Below, in pieces: positions 52,252-60,605 of a stretch of DNA of 60,808 nt. The notes below the pieces were generated by a model. The model was not told the origin of the DNA. It did no database searches and saw only the letters and a list, made by a program, of their open reading frames with translations. Every line of letters starts with the position of its first letter. Position 1 is the first letter of the stretch. The translations under genes were made by a program, and so were the position numbers. Source of the DNA: an uncultured Oscillospiraceae bacterium (GTDB lineage Bacteria > Bacillota > Clostridia > Oscillospirales > Acutalibacteraceae). The stretch is taken from positions 1 to 60,808 of the forward strand of contig UQGM01000009.1 of NCBI GenBank assembly GCA_900540535.1, in the 5' to 3' direction.

Positions 52252-54312
52252 TTAAATACCCAAACCAATGAGTTTAAGCAGCGGGCTTATAATCATGTCG
52301 ATAATCTTGATTCCGATGAATGGAGTGATAACGCCGCCCAAACCATAAATCAACATATTTCTTGCAAGCATTTTGCCTGAGGACATGGGACGATATTTAA
52401 CGCCCTTCATGGCAAGAGGGATCAGGCAAGGAATGATAATAGCATTGAAGATAAGTGCTGAAAGAATAGCACTGTTTGGTGATGCAAGGTTCATGATGTT
52501 GAGAACTCCAAGCTGTGGAATTGCTGACATGAACATTGCAGGAATAATTGCGAAATACTTTGCTATATCGTTTGCAATTGAGAACGTTGTGAGACTTCCT
52601 CGTGTAATAAGAAGCTGCTTACCAATTTCAACAACTTCAAGAATCTTTGTGGGGTCTGAATCAAGGTCAACCATATTGGCTGCCTCTTTTGCAGCCGTTG
52701 TACCGCTGTTCATTGCAAGACCTACGTTAGCCTGTGCAAGAGCCGGAGCATCATTTGTACCGTCGCCTGTCATAGCAACAATCTTACCCTCTGCCTGCTC
52801 TTTCTTGATAACATCAATCTTATCTTCGGGTTTACACTCTGCGATAAATCCGTCAACGCCTGCCTCTTTTGCAATTGTAGCTGCTGTAAGAAGATTATCA
52901 CCTGTGCACATAATTGTTTTGATACCGATTGCACGAAGACGTTCAAAACGCTCAACCATGCCCGGTTTTACTGTGTCTTTAAGGTAGATAACACCAAGGA
53001 TGTTGTTATTCTCACAAACTGTAAGGGGTGTACCGCCAAGGCTGGAAATCTTATCAACTTGTTCGTGAAGATCTGAGGGGATTGAACCTCCCATTGATTT
53101 TACATACTGCTCAATGGCTTCTGCAGCACCCTTACGGATTTTTGTGCCATCAGGAAGGTCAACGCCGCTCATTCTTGTCTGAGCAGTAAACTCAATAAAC
53201 TCAGAACCAGCAGTCTCTTCACTGTCATCACCCAAACGGTGTGCAAGTTCAAGAGTTGATTTTCCTTCAGGTGTTTCGTCATGAAGACATGTGAGCGCTG
53301 CACAGCGGATAAGTTCACTGCGGCTGGCTCCGCCTACAGGGAAGAAATCTGCTGCAAGACGGTTACCATATGTAATAGTACCTGTCTTATCAAGAATCAT
53401 TGTATCAACGTCACCGCAAGCCTCAACAGCTTTACCTGACATTGCTATAACATTAAAGCGTGTAACACGGTCCATACCTGCAATACCAATGGCGGAAAGA
53501 AGACCGCCGATTGTAGTAGGTATAAGGCAGACAGCCAAAGCTATAAGAGTTGATGTCTGAAGCTGAACGCCTGAATAAATTCCGATAGGATAAAGTGTAA
53601 CAATAACAATAAGGAAAATTATTGTAAGTGAAACAAGAAGTGTGTTAAGTGCAATCTCATTTGGAGTTTTTTTACGTGAAGCGCCCTCAACGAGAGCAAT
53701 CATGCGGTCAAGGAAGCTGTTGCCGGGGTCAGAAGTAATCTGAATTTTAAGCCAGTCAGACACGATTGTTGTACCGCCTGTTACTGAACAGAAGTCTCCG
53801 CCGGATTCACGTACAACGGGGGCTGATTCACCGGTAATTGCAGATTCATCAACTGAAGCAATACCCTCAATAACCTCACCGTCTCCGGGGATTATTTCAC
53901 CGGCTGATACCATAACGATATCGCCTTTTTTAAGCTCACTTGAAAGTACAATTTTTTCTGTTCCGTCTTCAAGAAGAAGGCGAGCCTTTGTGTCTTTCTG
54001 TGTCTTTTTAAGACTTGCGGCCTGTGCCTTACCTCTGCCCTCTGCAACAGACTCTGCAAAGTTTGCAAAAAGAACAGTAATGAAAAGAACAACGCAAACG
54101 ATTATATTGTAAGCACGGAGATTTGATCCGTTGCTGAAATCCCCGAAAAGTCCCGGGAAAATTGAAAGTACCAGTGTGATGAAGAAACCTATCTCAACAA
54201 CAAACATAACTGGGTTTTTCATCATATAAGCAGGATTCAATTTTACAAAGGAACCAATAACAGCCTGACGGAATATTTCCGGAGTAATCAGCTTTTGATT
54301 TTTTTTGCTCAT
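52252..54312 (-). CDS. kdpB: Potassium-transporting ATPase catalytic subunit KdpB
   Basis: P-type ATPase driving high-affinity K+ uptake. The 686-residue protein has the phosphorylation site MILDKTGTITYG (~residue 308), TGES actuator motif (AITGESAPVV), GDGTNDAPALAQANVG hinge motif and the expected membrane helices. It lies 14 bp after kdpA. Confidence 0.98.
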   Translation of the reverse strand: MSKKNQKLITPEIFRQAVIGSFVKLNPAYMMKNPVMFVVEIGFFITLVLSIFPGLFGDFSNGSNLRAYNIIVCVVLFITVLFANFAESVAEGRGKAQAASLKKTQKDTKARLLLEDGTEKIVLSSELKKGDIVMVSAGEIIPGDGEVIEGIASVDESAITGESAPVVRESGGDFCSVTGGTTIVSDWLKIQITSDPGNSFLDRMIALVEGASRKKTPNEIALNTLLVSLTIIFLIVIVTLYPIGIYSGVQLQTSTLIALAVCLIPTTIGGLLSAIGIAGMDRVTRFNVIAMSGKAVEACGDVDTMILDKTGTITYGNRLAADFFPVGGASRSELIRCAALTCLHDETPEGKSTLELAHRLGDDSEETAGSEFIEFTAQTRMSGVDLPDGTKIRKGAAEAIEQYVKSMGGSIPSDLHEQVDKISSLGGTPLTVCENNNILGVIYLKDTVKPGMVERFERLRAIGIKTIMCTGDNLLTAATIAKEAGVDGFIAECKPEDKIDVIKKEQAEGKIVAMTGDGTNDAPALAQANVGLAMNSGTTAAKEAANMVDLDSDPTKILEVVEIGKQLLITRGSLTTFSIANDIAKYFAIIPAMFMSAIPQLGVLNIMNLASPNSAILSALIFNAIIIPCLIPLAMKGVKYRPMSSGKMLARNMLIYGLGGVITPFIGIKIIDMIISPLLKLIGLGI

Positions 54313-54326
54313 AATTTAGATCCTCC

Positions 54327-56105
54327 TTATGACCAAAGAGTGAGATGCTCTGCAATTGGACCAAGTGCAAGCACAGGGAAAAATGTAAGTGCTGCAAAAA
54401 TGTAAACAATAAATACAAGGATTACGGCAAAAGTCATTGTATCAGTGTGAAGAGTTCCCACAGTTTCATTTACAAAACGCTTCTTCATAAGAGAACCTGC
54501 GATTGCAAGCTGAATTACAATTGAAAGATAACGGCCAAAGAACATTGCCAAACCTGTTGTTATGTTCCAGAACATTGTATTATCGGCAAGGCCTTCAAAG
54601 CCTGAACCGTTGTTTGCCGCTGAAGAAGCATATTCATAAAGAACCTGTGAAAGTCCGTGAAAGCCTGGGTTTGTAATACCCTCAAGACCCGCCTGTGTGC
54701 CAACTGCCAAAGCAGTAAAAGCAAGGATAAGAAGTGGATGAATAATGATGCAAAGCGCTGTAAGCTTCATCTCACGGCCTTCAATCTTCTTGCCGAGGTA
54801 TTCAGGTGTGCGTCCGATCATAAGTCCGCAGATGAACACTGTAAGAATTGCATACATGATCATGTTCATGAGACCTACGCCCTTACCACCGAACACAACG
54901 TTAAGCATCATGTGAAGCAGCGGAATCATACCGCCGAGAGGCGTGAGGGTATCATGCATATTGTTAACAGTACCTGTTGTGAAAGAAGTTGTAGTCGTTG
55001 TAAACAGTGCCGACTGTGCAACACCAAAGCGTACTTCCTTACCTTCCATACTTCCCATGGACTGACTGAGGCCAACATCTGCAAGGGCTGGGTTACCCTG
55101 ACTTTCAGCCCAGAAGCATACGCTGAGACCTATAACAAAGAGGATTCCCATAGCTGCAAATATGCTGCGTCCTTCACGGCCATACATCCAAACTGTTGCA
55201 CTTTTATGAGTATTTCCTCTTAAATCACGTGCTTCAGCAGCTGCTGCGTTGTCCTTTGAAGAAGCAATATCACGCTTTCTGTCACGAACCATTTTACCGA
55301 ATGTAATTACGCAGGCTCCCGGCAGAAGCATCATAGAATAAAGCTCTATAAGGTTAGTTAAAATTGTGGGGTTTTCAAACGGAGTAGATGAGTTAGCTCC
55401 TCCGAAACCACCGCCGTTTGTACCTAAGTGCTTGATTATTTCAAGTGCAGCAATCGGTCCCATAGTGATAACCTGTTTCGCACCTTCAATAGTATCAACT
55501 ACAACATTTCCCGAGAAGTTCTGGGGAACGCCCTGCCAAACCAGCAGCAATCCGCCAACAATGGAAAACGGGAGCAGAACTCTTGTGATAATACGAACAA
55601 GGTCAGCAAAAAAGTTTCCGACATTATCCTTGGTTTTTCCGGCAAGACCTCTGATAAAAGCAATACAAGCAGCATAGCCGCTGGCCGCTGAGACAAACAT
55701 CATAAATATAATTACAAGCATCTGTGAAAGATAGGAAAGACCTGATTCACCGGAATAATGCTGGAGGTTAGTATTTGTCATAAAGCTGATGATTGTATTA
55801 AACGAAAGTGACGGTTCCATACCTTCAACTCCGTTGGGATTGAATAATGGGATACTCTGAATTCGGAGAATTATGTATCCAATCAGAATCATCACGCCGT
55901 TTGTACCTATTAAAGCCAAGGCGTACTGTTTCCAGTTCATTCCTTTTTGCGGATTAACTCCACCGATTTTATATATGGCACCATCTATTCTATTAAATAC
56001 GGGATCTCCAAGTGTACGTTTTCCGGCTGCTATATGATAAACATAAATGCCCACCGGAATCACCATTATCAAATAAATGATAATGGTACATATAATCTGT
56101 AACAT
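54327..56105 (-). CDS. kdpA: Potassium-transporting ATPase K+-binding subunit KdpA
   Basis: The K+ channel-like subunit. 592 residues, about ten to twelve membrane segments, with selectivity-filter type loops such as TNTNLQHYSGES, GTNGGGFGGANSSTPFENP and TTTTSFTTGTVNN. GGAGGAATT precedes the start. It lies 20 bp after kdpF. Confidence 0.98.
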   Translation of the reverse strand: MLQIICTIIIYLIMVIPVGIYVYHIAAGKRTLGDPVFNRIDGAIYKIGGVNPQKGMNWKQYALALIGTNGVMILIGYIILRIQSIPLFNPNGVEGMEPSLSFNTIISFMTNTNLQHYSGESGLSYLSQMLVIIFMMFVSAASGYAACIAFIRGLAGKTKDNVGNFFADLVRIITRVLLPFSIVGGLLLVWQGVPQNFSGNVVVDTIEGAKQVITMGPIAALEIIKHLGTNGGGFGGANSSTPFENPTILTNLIELYSMMLLPGACVITFGKMVRDRKRDIASSKDNAAAAEARDLRGNTHKSATVWMYGREGRSIFAAMGILFVIGLSVCFWAESQGNPALADVGLSQSMGSMEGKEVRFGVAQSALFTTTTTSFTTGTVNNMHDTLTPLGGMIPLLHMMLNVVFGGKGVGLMNMIMYAILTVFICGLMIGRTPEYLGKKIEGREMKLTALCIIIHPLLILAFTALAVGTQAGLEGITNPGFHGLSQVLYEYASSAANNGSGFEGLADNTMFWNITTGLAMFFGRYLSIVIQLAIAGSLMKKRFVNETVGTLHTDTMTFAVILVFIVYIFAALTFFPVLALGPIAEHLTLWS

Positions 56106-56125
56106 TATAATTCCTCCTGGCGGTT

Positions 56126-56203
56126 TTAAAATTTTTCAGGGTGTACCAAAGCATAAACTAAATAACCACCCATTAATGCAACAATCACTCCAAGAACAAC
56201 CAT
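56126..56203 (-). CDS. kdpF: KdpF, small subunit of the K+ ATPase
   Basis: A 25-residue single-helix peptide starting MVVLGVIVALMGG and ending YALVHPEKF, the classic KdpF layout (one helix, then Y-A-L-x-x-P-E-K-F). AAGGAGGAG precedes the ATG. It lies just before kdpA as usual. Confidence 0.9.
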   Translation of the reverse strand: MVVLGVIVALMGGYLVYALVHPEKF

Positions 56204-56215
56204 GTTCTCTCCTCC

Positions 56216-56314
56216 TTACTCATGCTTATCCACCTGCTTATGACACCAATTAACCAGCAGGAATATAAGACCTAGACAACCTGCCAAAATTGCTATCATT
56301 AGAAAATCCATCAT
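56216..56314 (-). CDS. 32-residue membrane micropeptide before kdpF
   Basis: Starts ATGATG behind GAGGAGG; one membrane helix (FLMIAILAGCLGLIFLLV) with a basic/acidic end NWCHKQVDKHE. It sits 12 bp before kdpF and looks translated. I know no firm name for it; a KdpF-like or assembly helper is possible. Confidence 0.7.
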   Translation of the reverse strand: MMDFLMIAILAGCLGLIFLLVNWCHKQVDKHE

Positions 56315-56396
56315 AACGGTATCCTCCTCTTCGGTTTTACACATGACATTGTAACAGCTTTGCTGTGAAATTGGCGTTAGCGTTTTTTTATGGATA

Positions 56397-56413
56397 TAAA
56401 GATTGCGTTAAGA
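56397..56413 (-). promoter_or_regulatory. Putative KdpE operator at the kdpFABC promoter
   Basis: Minus-strand TCTTAACGCAATCTTTA: two six-base half-sites 11 bp apart, matching a near-identical site upstream of kdpD (TCTTAATACAATCTTAA). Tandem repeats with 11-bp spacing are typical of OmpR/PhoB-family regulators. Confidence 0.6.
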
Positions 56414-56430
56414 TTATTTTCACACACAAA

Positions 56431-56473
56431 AAAATAACGCCGTCTGTTATTAATAAACAAACAACGTTATTTT
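56431..56473 (-). terminator. Terminator of kdpDE
   Basis: 9-bp stem AAAATAACG/CGTTATTTT with a 25-nt loop, then a T-run in the minus direction, 5 bp after the kdpE stop. Confidence 0.65.
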
Positions 56474-56477
56474 GTCG

Positions 56478-57176
56478 TTATTGCCTTATCATACGGTATC
56501 CTACACCGATATGAGTTTGAATATATTTAGGGTCCGATGGATTTTCTTCAATTTTTTTACGTAAAGTAGCCATAAATACCCTCAGCGACGGAGTATCAGA
56601 GGCCAAGGCACTGCCCCAAACTTCTTTCAATATATAGTTATGAGTAAGAACCTTTCCTGTATTTTTTGCAAGCACACATAAAAGCTTATACTCTATTGGA
56701 GTCAGATGCACTTCTTTGTCTTTCATATATGCGCAGCCGGCGGCGTAGTCGATTGTAAGGTCGCCGTTTTTATAAACACTTGACTGGGTTTGTGCCGGAT
56801 TCTCTTCCGCATGACTGCGACGCAGTGCAACACGCAAACGAGCCAGCAGCTCATCAATACTGAACGGCTTTGTAAGATAATCATCCGCTCCGGCATCTAA
56901 GGCTTCTACCTTATCCTGATCCTCACTTCTGGCGCTTACTACAATAATAGGCACATTACTCCATCCACGAATTTTTTTGATTATGTCAACTCCGTCCACA
57001 TCAGGAAGACCTAAATCAAGAATTATTACATCGGCGTTATAGGAAACTGCGTCCAGCAGGGCGCCGGCTCCATTTTTCGCTGTGTGATACTGATAGTTCT
57101 GAGTGTCGAGAGTAGTCCTTATTAAGTTTGTGATAGCAACGTCGTCTTCTACCACAAGAATTTTAGGTTTATACAT
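56478..57176 (-). CDS. kdpE: Response regulator KdpE
   Basis: OmpR-family activator of kdp genes. 232 residues: receiver domain with Asp in DVIILDLGLPDVDG (~residue 52), conserved KPF (lysine ~104), and a C-terminal winged helix (LTPIEYKLLCVLAKN, GVGYRMI). Overlaps kdpD by 8 bp. Confidence 0.97.
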   Translation of the reverse strand: MYKPKILVVEDDVAITNLIRTTLDTQNYQYHTAKNGAGALLDAVSYNADVIILDLGLPDVDGVDIIKKIRGWSNVPIIVVSARSEDQDKVEALDAGADDYLTKPFSIDELLARLRVALRRSHAEENPAQTQSSVYKNGDLTIDYAAGCAYMKDKEVHLTPIEYKLLCVLAKNTGKVLTHNYILKEVWGSALASDTPSLRVFMATLRKKIEENPSDPKYIQTHIGVGYRMIRQ

Positions 57177-59862
57177 TGTTTAAATTCACTTCCTCTAAAG
57201 GTAATGTAAAGGAAAATACTGAACCGTGGGGAACATTGTCACTGACGGATATTGTACCACCGTGAGCCTCTACAATAGATTTGCACAAGCTAAGACCTAA
57301 ACCAAGCCCCCTTCTGCTGTCCGCCTGTACGATACCTGCTGTATAGAACATATCAAACAGATGCTTTTTAGATTCATCAGAAATACCGGGGCCGTCATCG
57401 GCTATCTGAATACATACCATATTATTATCCTGTTTTTTGGCTGAAAGCAAAATGTGGGAACCTTCCGGAGTATACTTTATGGCATTATTCAAAATATTTA
57501 TTATTACCTGAACAATCAGTCGTACATCCATTTTCGCCATTAAAAGATCATCGTCAAGTTCTACTGATATCTCATGTTCTGATACTTTTCGATCCACATG
57601 GGAAATTGCCTCTCTGAAAACATCATCAATAAGTTCTGCATTCATTTGAAGATGCATAGTTCCGTTTTCAATTCTTGTAATGGATAAAAGATTCTCTGTC
57701 AGGTTTACAAGCCACATGGAATCATCATAAATCGAACTATATATCTCCTGCTTTTTGCTTTCATCTAACGAAATACTTTTTTCCATCAAAACTCCCGCAT
57801 TTCCGCTGATACTGGTAAGCGGTGTTCGAAGATCATGTGAAATTGCACGCAGCAAATTGGAACGAAGACGTTCTCTCTGTGTTTCCAGCTCAATTGCTTG
57901 CTTTTCAGCTCGCAGTCTTCGGCGTTCCAAAATCAAGCCGCATTCATTCAGAAGAGAAATCAGCAAATTTTTTTCAAAAACATCAAGGGGCGGATAATAT
58001 TTTGACGGGATACCAATCACGCCCATAACTTCTTGATTTCCTCTAACGGATAAATATAAATTATGAGCATGAGACAACGTATTGGTGGTTGCGCCTGCAT
58101 GTTTATTATTTTTTACAACCCAGTCAGCAACACCTATTTCTTCCGGGGACATTGCTCCGATTAATTTATTTGTTTCTGACTGTGGACAGACCTGAAATGA
58201 AAGATCTTCTCCTTTTATCGCCAGTGAATACAAAATAGGACGATCTAAAAGTGCTCTTATCTGTTCCGCTGCAAACGCAATAATTTCATGTTCATCACGT
58301 CCCTGCTGCATTTTTTGGCTGCTATTCATCAAAAGTTCCATGTAATAGGCTTTTTGAGCAGACTGCCGTGCCTGTTTTTTTACTCGTGTAGCTAAAGTAC
58401 TTGAAATAATACTTGCCACCATCATAATCAGGAAAGTAACCGGATAATCCGGATCGTTAGCCGCTAAGGTAAATCTTGGTACTGTGAAAAAGAAATTAAA
58501 TGAGATAACACTGAGAAGTGATGCAAGAGCTCCACACAAATGTCCATATGTCCAAACTGCAGTAAGCAATACACCTAAAATATATACGGTAATAATATTT
58601 GCTTCTCGAAGTCCGGCGGTATAAAACAAGAAACTTATTGCCGTTGCAGAAATTGTAATCAGCACTGCCTTCAATAAATCAGTCCATCTGAATTTCTCCT
58701 CTTCTTTTCGAAGTAGGCTATATTTTTTTCTGTAGAGTGACTGAGTATCCGGAATGATATAAATATCAATATCTCCAGCTAATTTCGTCAGTTTATCAGC
58801 TAATGTCTTACTTCGCAAAAATAATGTAGATTTGTGATTTGTTCTTCCTAAAACAATTTTAGTAATACCACTAACCTTTGCGTATTCGGCAATTTGTACA
58901 GCCGGGTCATCTCCATAAACTGTTGCAATTTGAGCACCTAACTGTTCTGCCAGGCGAAGATTATCCCTTAACCGCTTTAACCCTTCTCCCTTAAGCTCTC
59001 TTGTTTCAGGGGTTTCAACAAATAAAGCTGTAAATCCACTGTGAAAAGCCTCCGCCATACGGGCAGCAGTTCGAATAACCTTAGCATTAGAAGGAGAACT
59101 TGAAAGACAAATCATAATATGTTCTCCAGCTTTGGCTACTGTTTCATTTCCGCTTTTTTGAGCATTTCGGCTTAACCTATCTGCAGTACGACGTAAGGCA
59201 ATTTCACGAAGTGCTGCCAAGTTATCTTTTGTAAAAAAATGATTAAGCGCACGAGAAGCTTGATTCTTACGATATACTTTTCCCGATTGCAACCGTGCAA
59301 TTAAATCGTCAGGTTCAATATCAACCAGTTCAACTTGATCTGCAGAATCAAATACATAATCAGGAATGCGTTCGCTGACAGCAACCTGTGTAATAGATGC
59401 TACCAAATCATTAAGTGATTCCAGATGCTGAACATTAACAGTGGTATAAACATCGATACCAGCTCGCAGGAGCTCTTCCACATCTTGATAACGTTTGGCA
59501 TGACGACATTCTGCAACATTGCTGTGCGCCAATTCGTCCACAAGTACTATTTGCGGCTGACGTTTGAGGGCAGCATCTAAATCAAATTCTTTGAGTATAA
59601 TTCCTTTATAATTAACTTCTTTATTTGGAAGCTGCTCTAATCCTTCAAGCAATGCAAGAGTATCAGGTCTTGTATGCCGTTCAATATATCCAACTACAAT
59701 ATCGATTCCCTGTTTTTTAGCTTGATGTGCAGCTTCAAGCATGGCGTAAGTTTTACCGACACCTGCTGCATAGCCAAAGAAAATTTTCAAACTTCCCTGT
59801 TTTTGATTGCTTGTCTGTACTTTATAAACAGCATCCATATTCTCCAATGTCGCATCACCCAA
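57169..59862 (-). CDS. kdpD: Sensor histidine kinase KdpD
   Basis: Membrane sensor for low K+/osmotic state. 897 residues: N-terminal KdpD domain with P-loop GYAAGVGKT (~30-38), universal-stress-protein-like domain (~245-370, the c-di-AMP-binding module in Staphylococcus), four membrane helices (~395-500), GAF-like region, HisKA with phosphoacceptor RAISHDLRTPLTS (~residue 665) and HATPase (NNAIKYTPEG, GLGLGLSLCKSIV). Start is TTG at 59862 or ATG at 59838. Confidence 0.96.
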   Translation of the reverse strand: MGDATLENMDAVYKVQTSNQKQGSLKIFFGYAAGVGKTYAMLEAAHQAKKQGIDIVVGYIERHTRPDTLALLEGLEQLPNKEVNYKGIILKEFDLDAALKRQPQIVLVDELAHSNVAECRHAKRYQDVEELLRAGIDVYTTVNVQHLESLNDLVASITQVAVSERIPDYVFDSADQVELVDIEPDDLIARLQSGKVYRKNQASRALNHFFTKDNLAALREIALRRTADRLSRNAQKSGNETVAKAGEHIMICLSSSPSNAKVIRTAARMAEAFHSGFTALFVETPETRELKGEGLKRLRDNLRLAEQLGAQIATVYGDDPAVQIAEYAKVSGITKIVLGRTNHKSTLFLRSKTLADKLTKLAGDIDIYIIPDTQSLYRKKYSLLRKEEEKFRWTDLLKAVLITISATAISFLFYTAGLREANIITVYILGVLLTAVWTYGHLCGALASLLSVISFNFFFTVPRFTLAANDPDYPVTFLIMMVASIISSTLATRVKKQARQSAQKAYYMELLMNSSQKMQQGRDEHEIIAFAAEQIRALLDRPILYSLAIKGEDLSFQVCPQSETNKLIGAMSPEEIGVADWVVKNNKHAGATTNTLSHAHNLYLSVRGNQEVMGVIGIPSKYYPPLDVFEKNLLISLLNECGLILERRRLRAEKQAIELETQRERLRSNLLRAISHDLRTPLTSISGNAGVLMEKSISLDESKKQEIYSSIYDDSMWLVNLTENLLSITRIENGTMHLQMNAELIDDVFREAISHVDRKVSEHEISVELDDDLLMAKMDVRLIVQVIINILNNAIKYTPEGSHILLSAKKQDNNMVCIQIADDGPGISDESKKHLFDMFYTAGIVQADSRRGLGLGLSLCKSIVEAHGGTISVSDNVPHGSVFSFTLPLEEVNLNNV

Positions 59863-59928
59863 TCTTTCTATTCTTTTTCATTATACCATATCAAATCTTT
59901 TTATGATGTAAAGACGGCGTTTATAGCA

Positions 59929-59945
59929 TTAAGATTGTATTAAGA
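59929..59945 (-). promoter_or_regulatory. Putative KdpE operator upstream of kdpDE
   Basis: Minus-strand TCTTAATACAATCTTAA, same half-sites and spacing as the kdpF site; another TCTTAA lies at 59953-59958 on the plus strand, giving an inverted set that could also serve the divergent small gene. Confidence 0.55.
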
Positions 59946-60057
59946 AAGTAAATCTTAATTCCTTATTAACGGTGATTTATATCCTCTAATACTATCTTTT
60001 CACAATTTGTGATATGCTCTGAAACATAAAAGAATTGAAGAAGAGGTGTTTGGAATA

Positions 60058-60309
60058 ATGACCAGACAGTTATACAGCATAAATCACTATACTCAAAGCA
60101 ATTTTATTGACAGCTACGTTTTTCTCCCTTTAAAAAACAAACGAATAGAATTTAAGGATAAAATGGAAACTTATATAAGCCGCCATCCCATTGTGTTTTG
60201 GGCGGTTGCTTTTCTCGGTATTCCCATAGGAATTTTATTAGCCGTTGGACTCGCAACTACGATATTCGGACTGATGCTTTTAGGGATTACATCATTAATA
60301 CAAGCCTAA
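60058..60309 (+). CDS. Small membrane protein divergent from kdpDE
   Basis: 83 residues starting MTRQLYSINHYTQSNF, then a long hydrophobic stretch (residues ~42-80, two helices: IVFWAVAFLGIPIGILLAVG and a second). GAGGTG precedes the ATG. I do not recognise it. Its position next to the shared control region suggests a link with kdp or osmotic response, an inference only. Confidence 0.65.
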   Translation: MTRQLYSINHYTQSNFIDSYVFLPLKNKRIEFKDKMETYISRHPIVFWAVAFLGIPIGILLAVGLATTIFGLMLLGITSLIQA

Positions 60310-60346
60310 AATCATTTTATCATAAAATTAATATACTTCTATCACT

Positions 60347-60378
60347 AAGCGCATTCGATTATAAACGAATGCGCTTTT
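60347..60378 (+). terminator. Terminator of the small membrane protein gene
   Basis: 11-bp stem AAGCGCATTCG/CGAATGCGCTT (60347-60357 with 60366-60376), 8-nt loop and short T-run. Confidence 0.8.
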
Positions 60379-60384
60379 CGTTAT

Positions 60385-60455
60385 ACAAATAAAAAAGCAG
60401 CACCCTTTCGGATGCTGCATAAATAACAAATATTCTGTTATCTCTTGGGTAAGTG
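60385..60455 (-). repeat. 71-bp direct repeat, right copy (rpsI-type terminator)
   Basis: Partner of 50320-50390. On the minus strand it directly follows the rpsI fragment and carries the GCAGCATCC/GGGTGCTGC terminator, so it is best read as the native rpsI 3' flank. Confidence 0.9.
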
Positions 60456-60458
60456 AGA

Positions 60459-60506
60459 TTAGCGCTTGCTGAACTGGGGAGCACGGCGTGCACCTTTGAG
60501 ACCGTA
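60459..60506 (-). pseudogene. 3'-terminal fragment of rpsI (ribosomal protein S9), probable att site
   Basis: The last 15 codons plus stop read YGLKGARRAPQFSKR, the conserved S9 C-terminus. Upstream of the Tyr codon the reading (QGKTAQKLAQ) no longer fits S9. There is no room for the rest of the gene before the integrase. It is the duplicated 3' end left by an element integrated into rpsI. Confidence 0.85.
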
Positions 60507-60605
60507 CTGCGCGAGTTTTTGAGCTGTTTTCCCTTGATACTCCGGGCTTTTCCGGCTTTCTGCCTCTCAGTTATCCGGTGTGCGGACCATAAAAAACGGC
60601 CTTTT
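60507..60605. other. Short non-coding end of the integrative element
   Basis: 99 bp between the rpsI fragment and the integrase stop; GC-richer than the left flank; possible recombinase arm sites, none defined. Confidence 0.4.
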
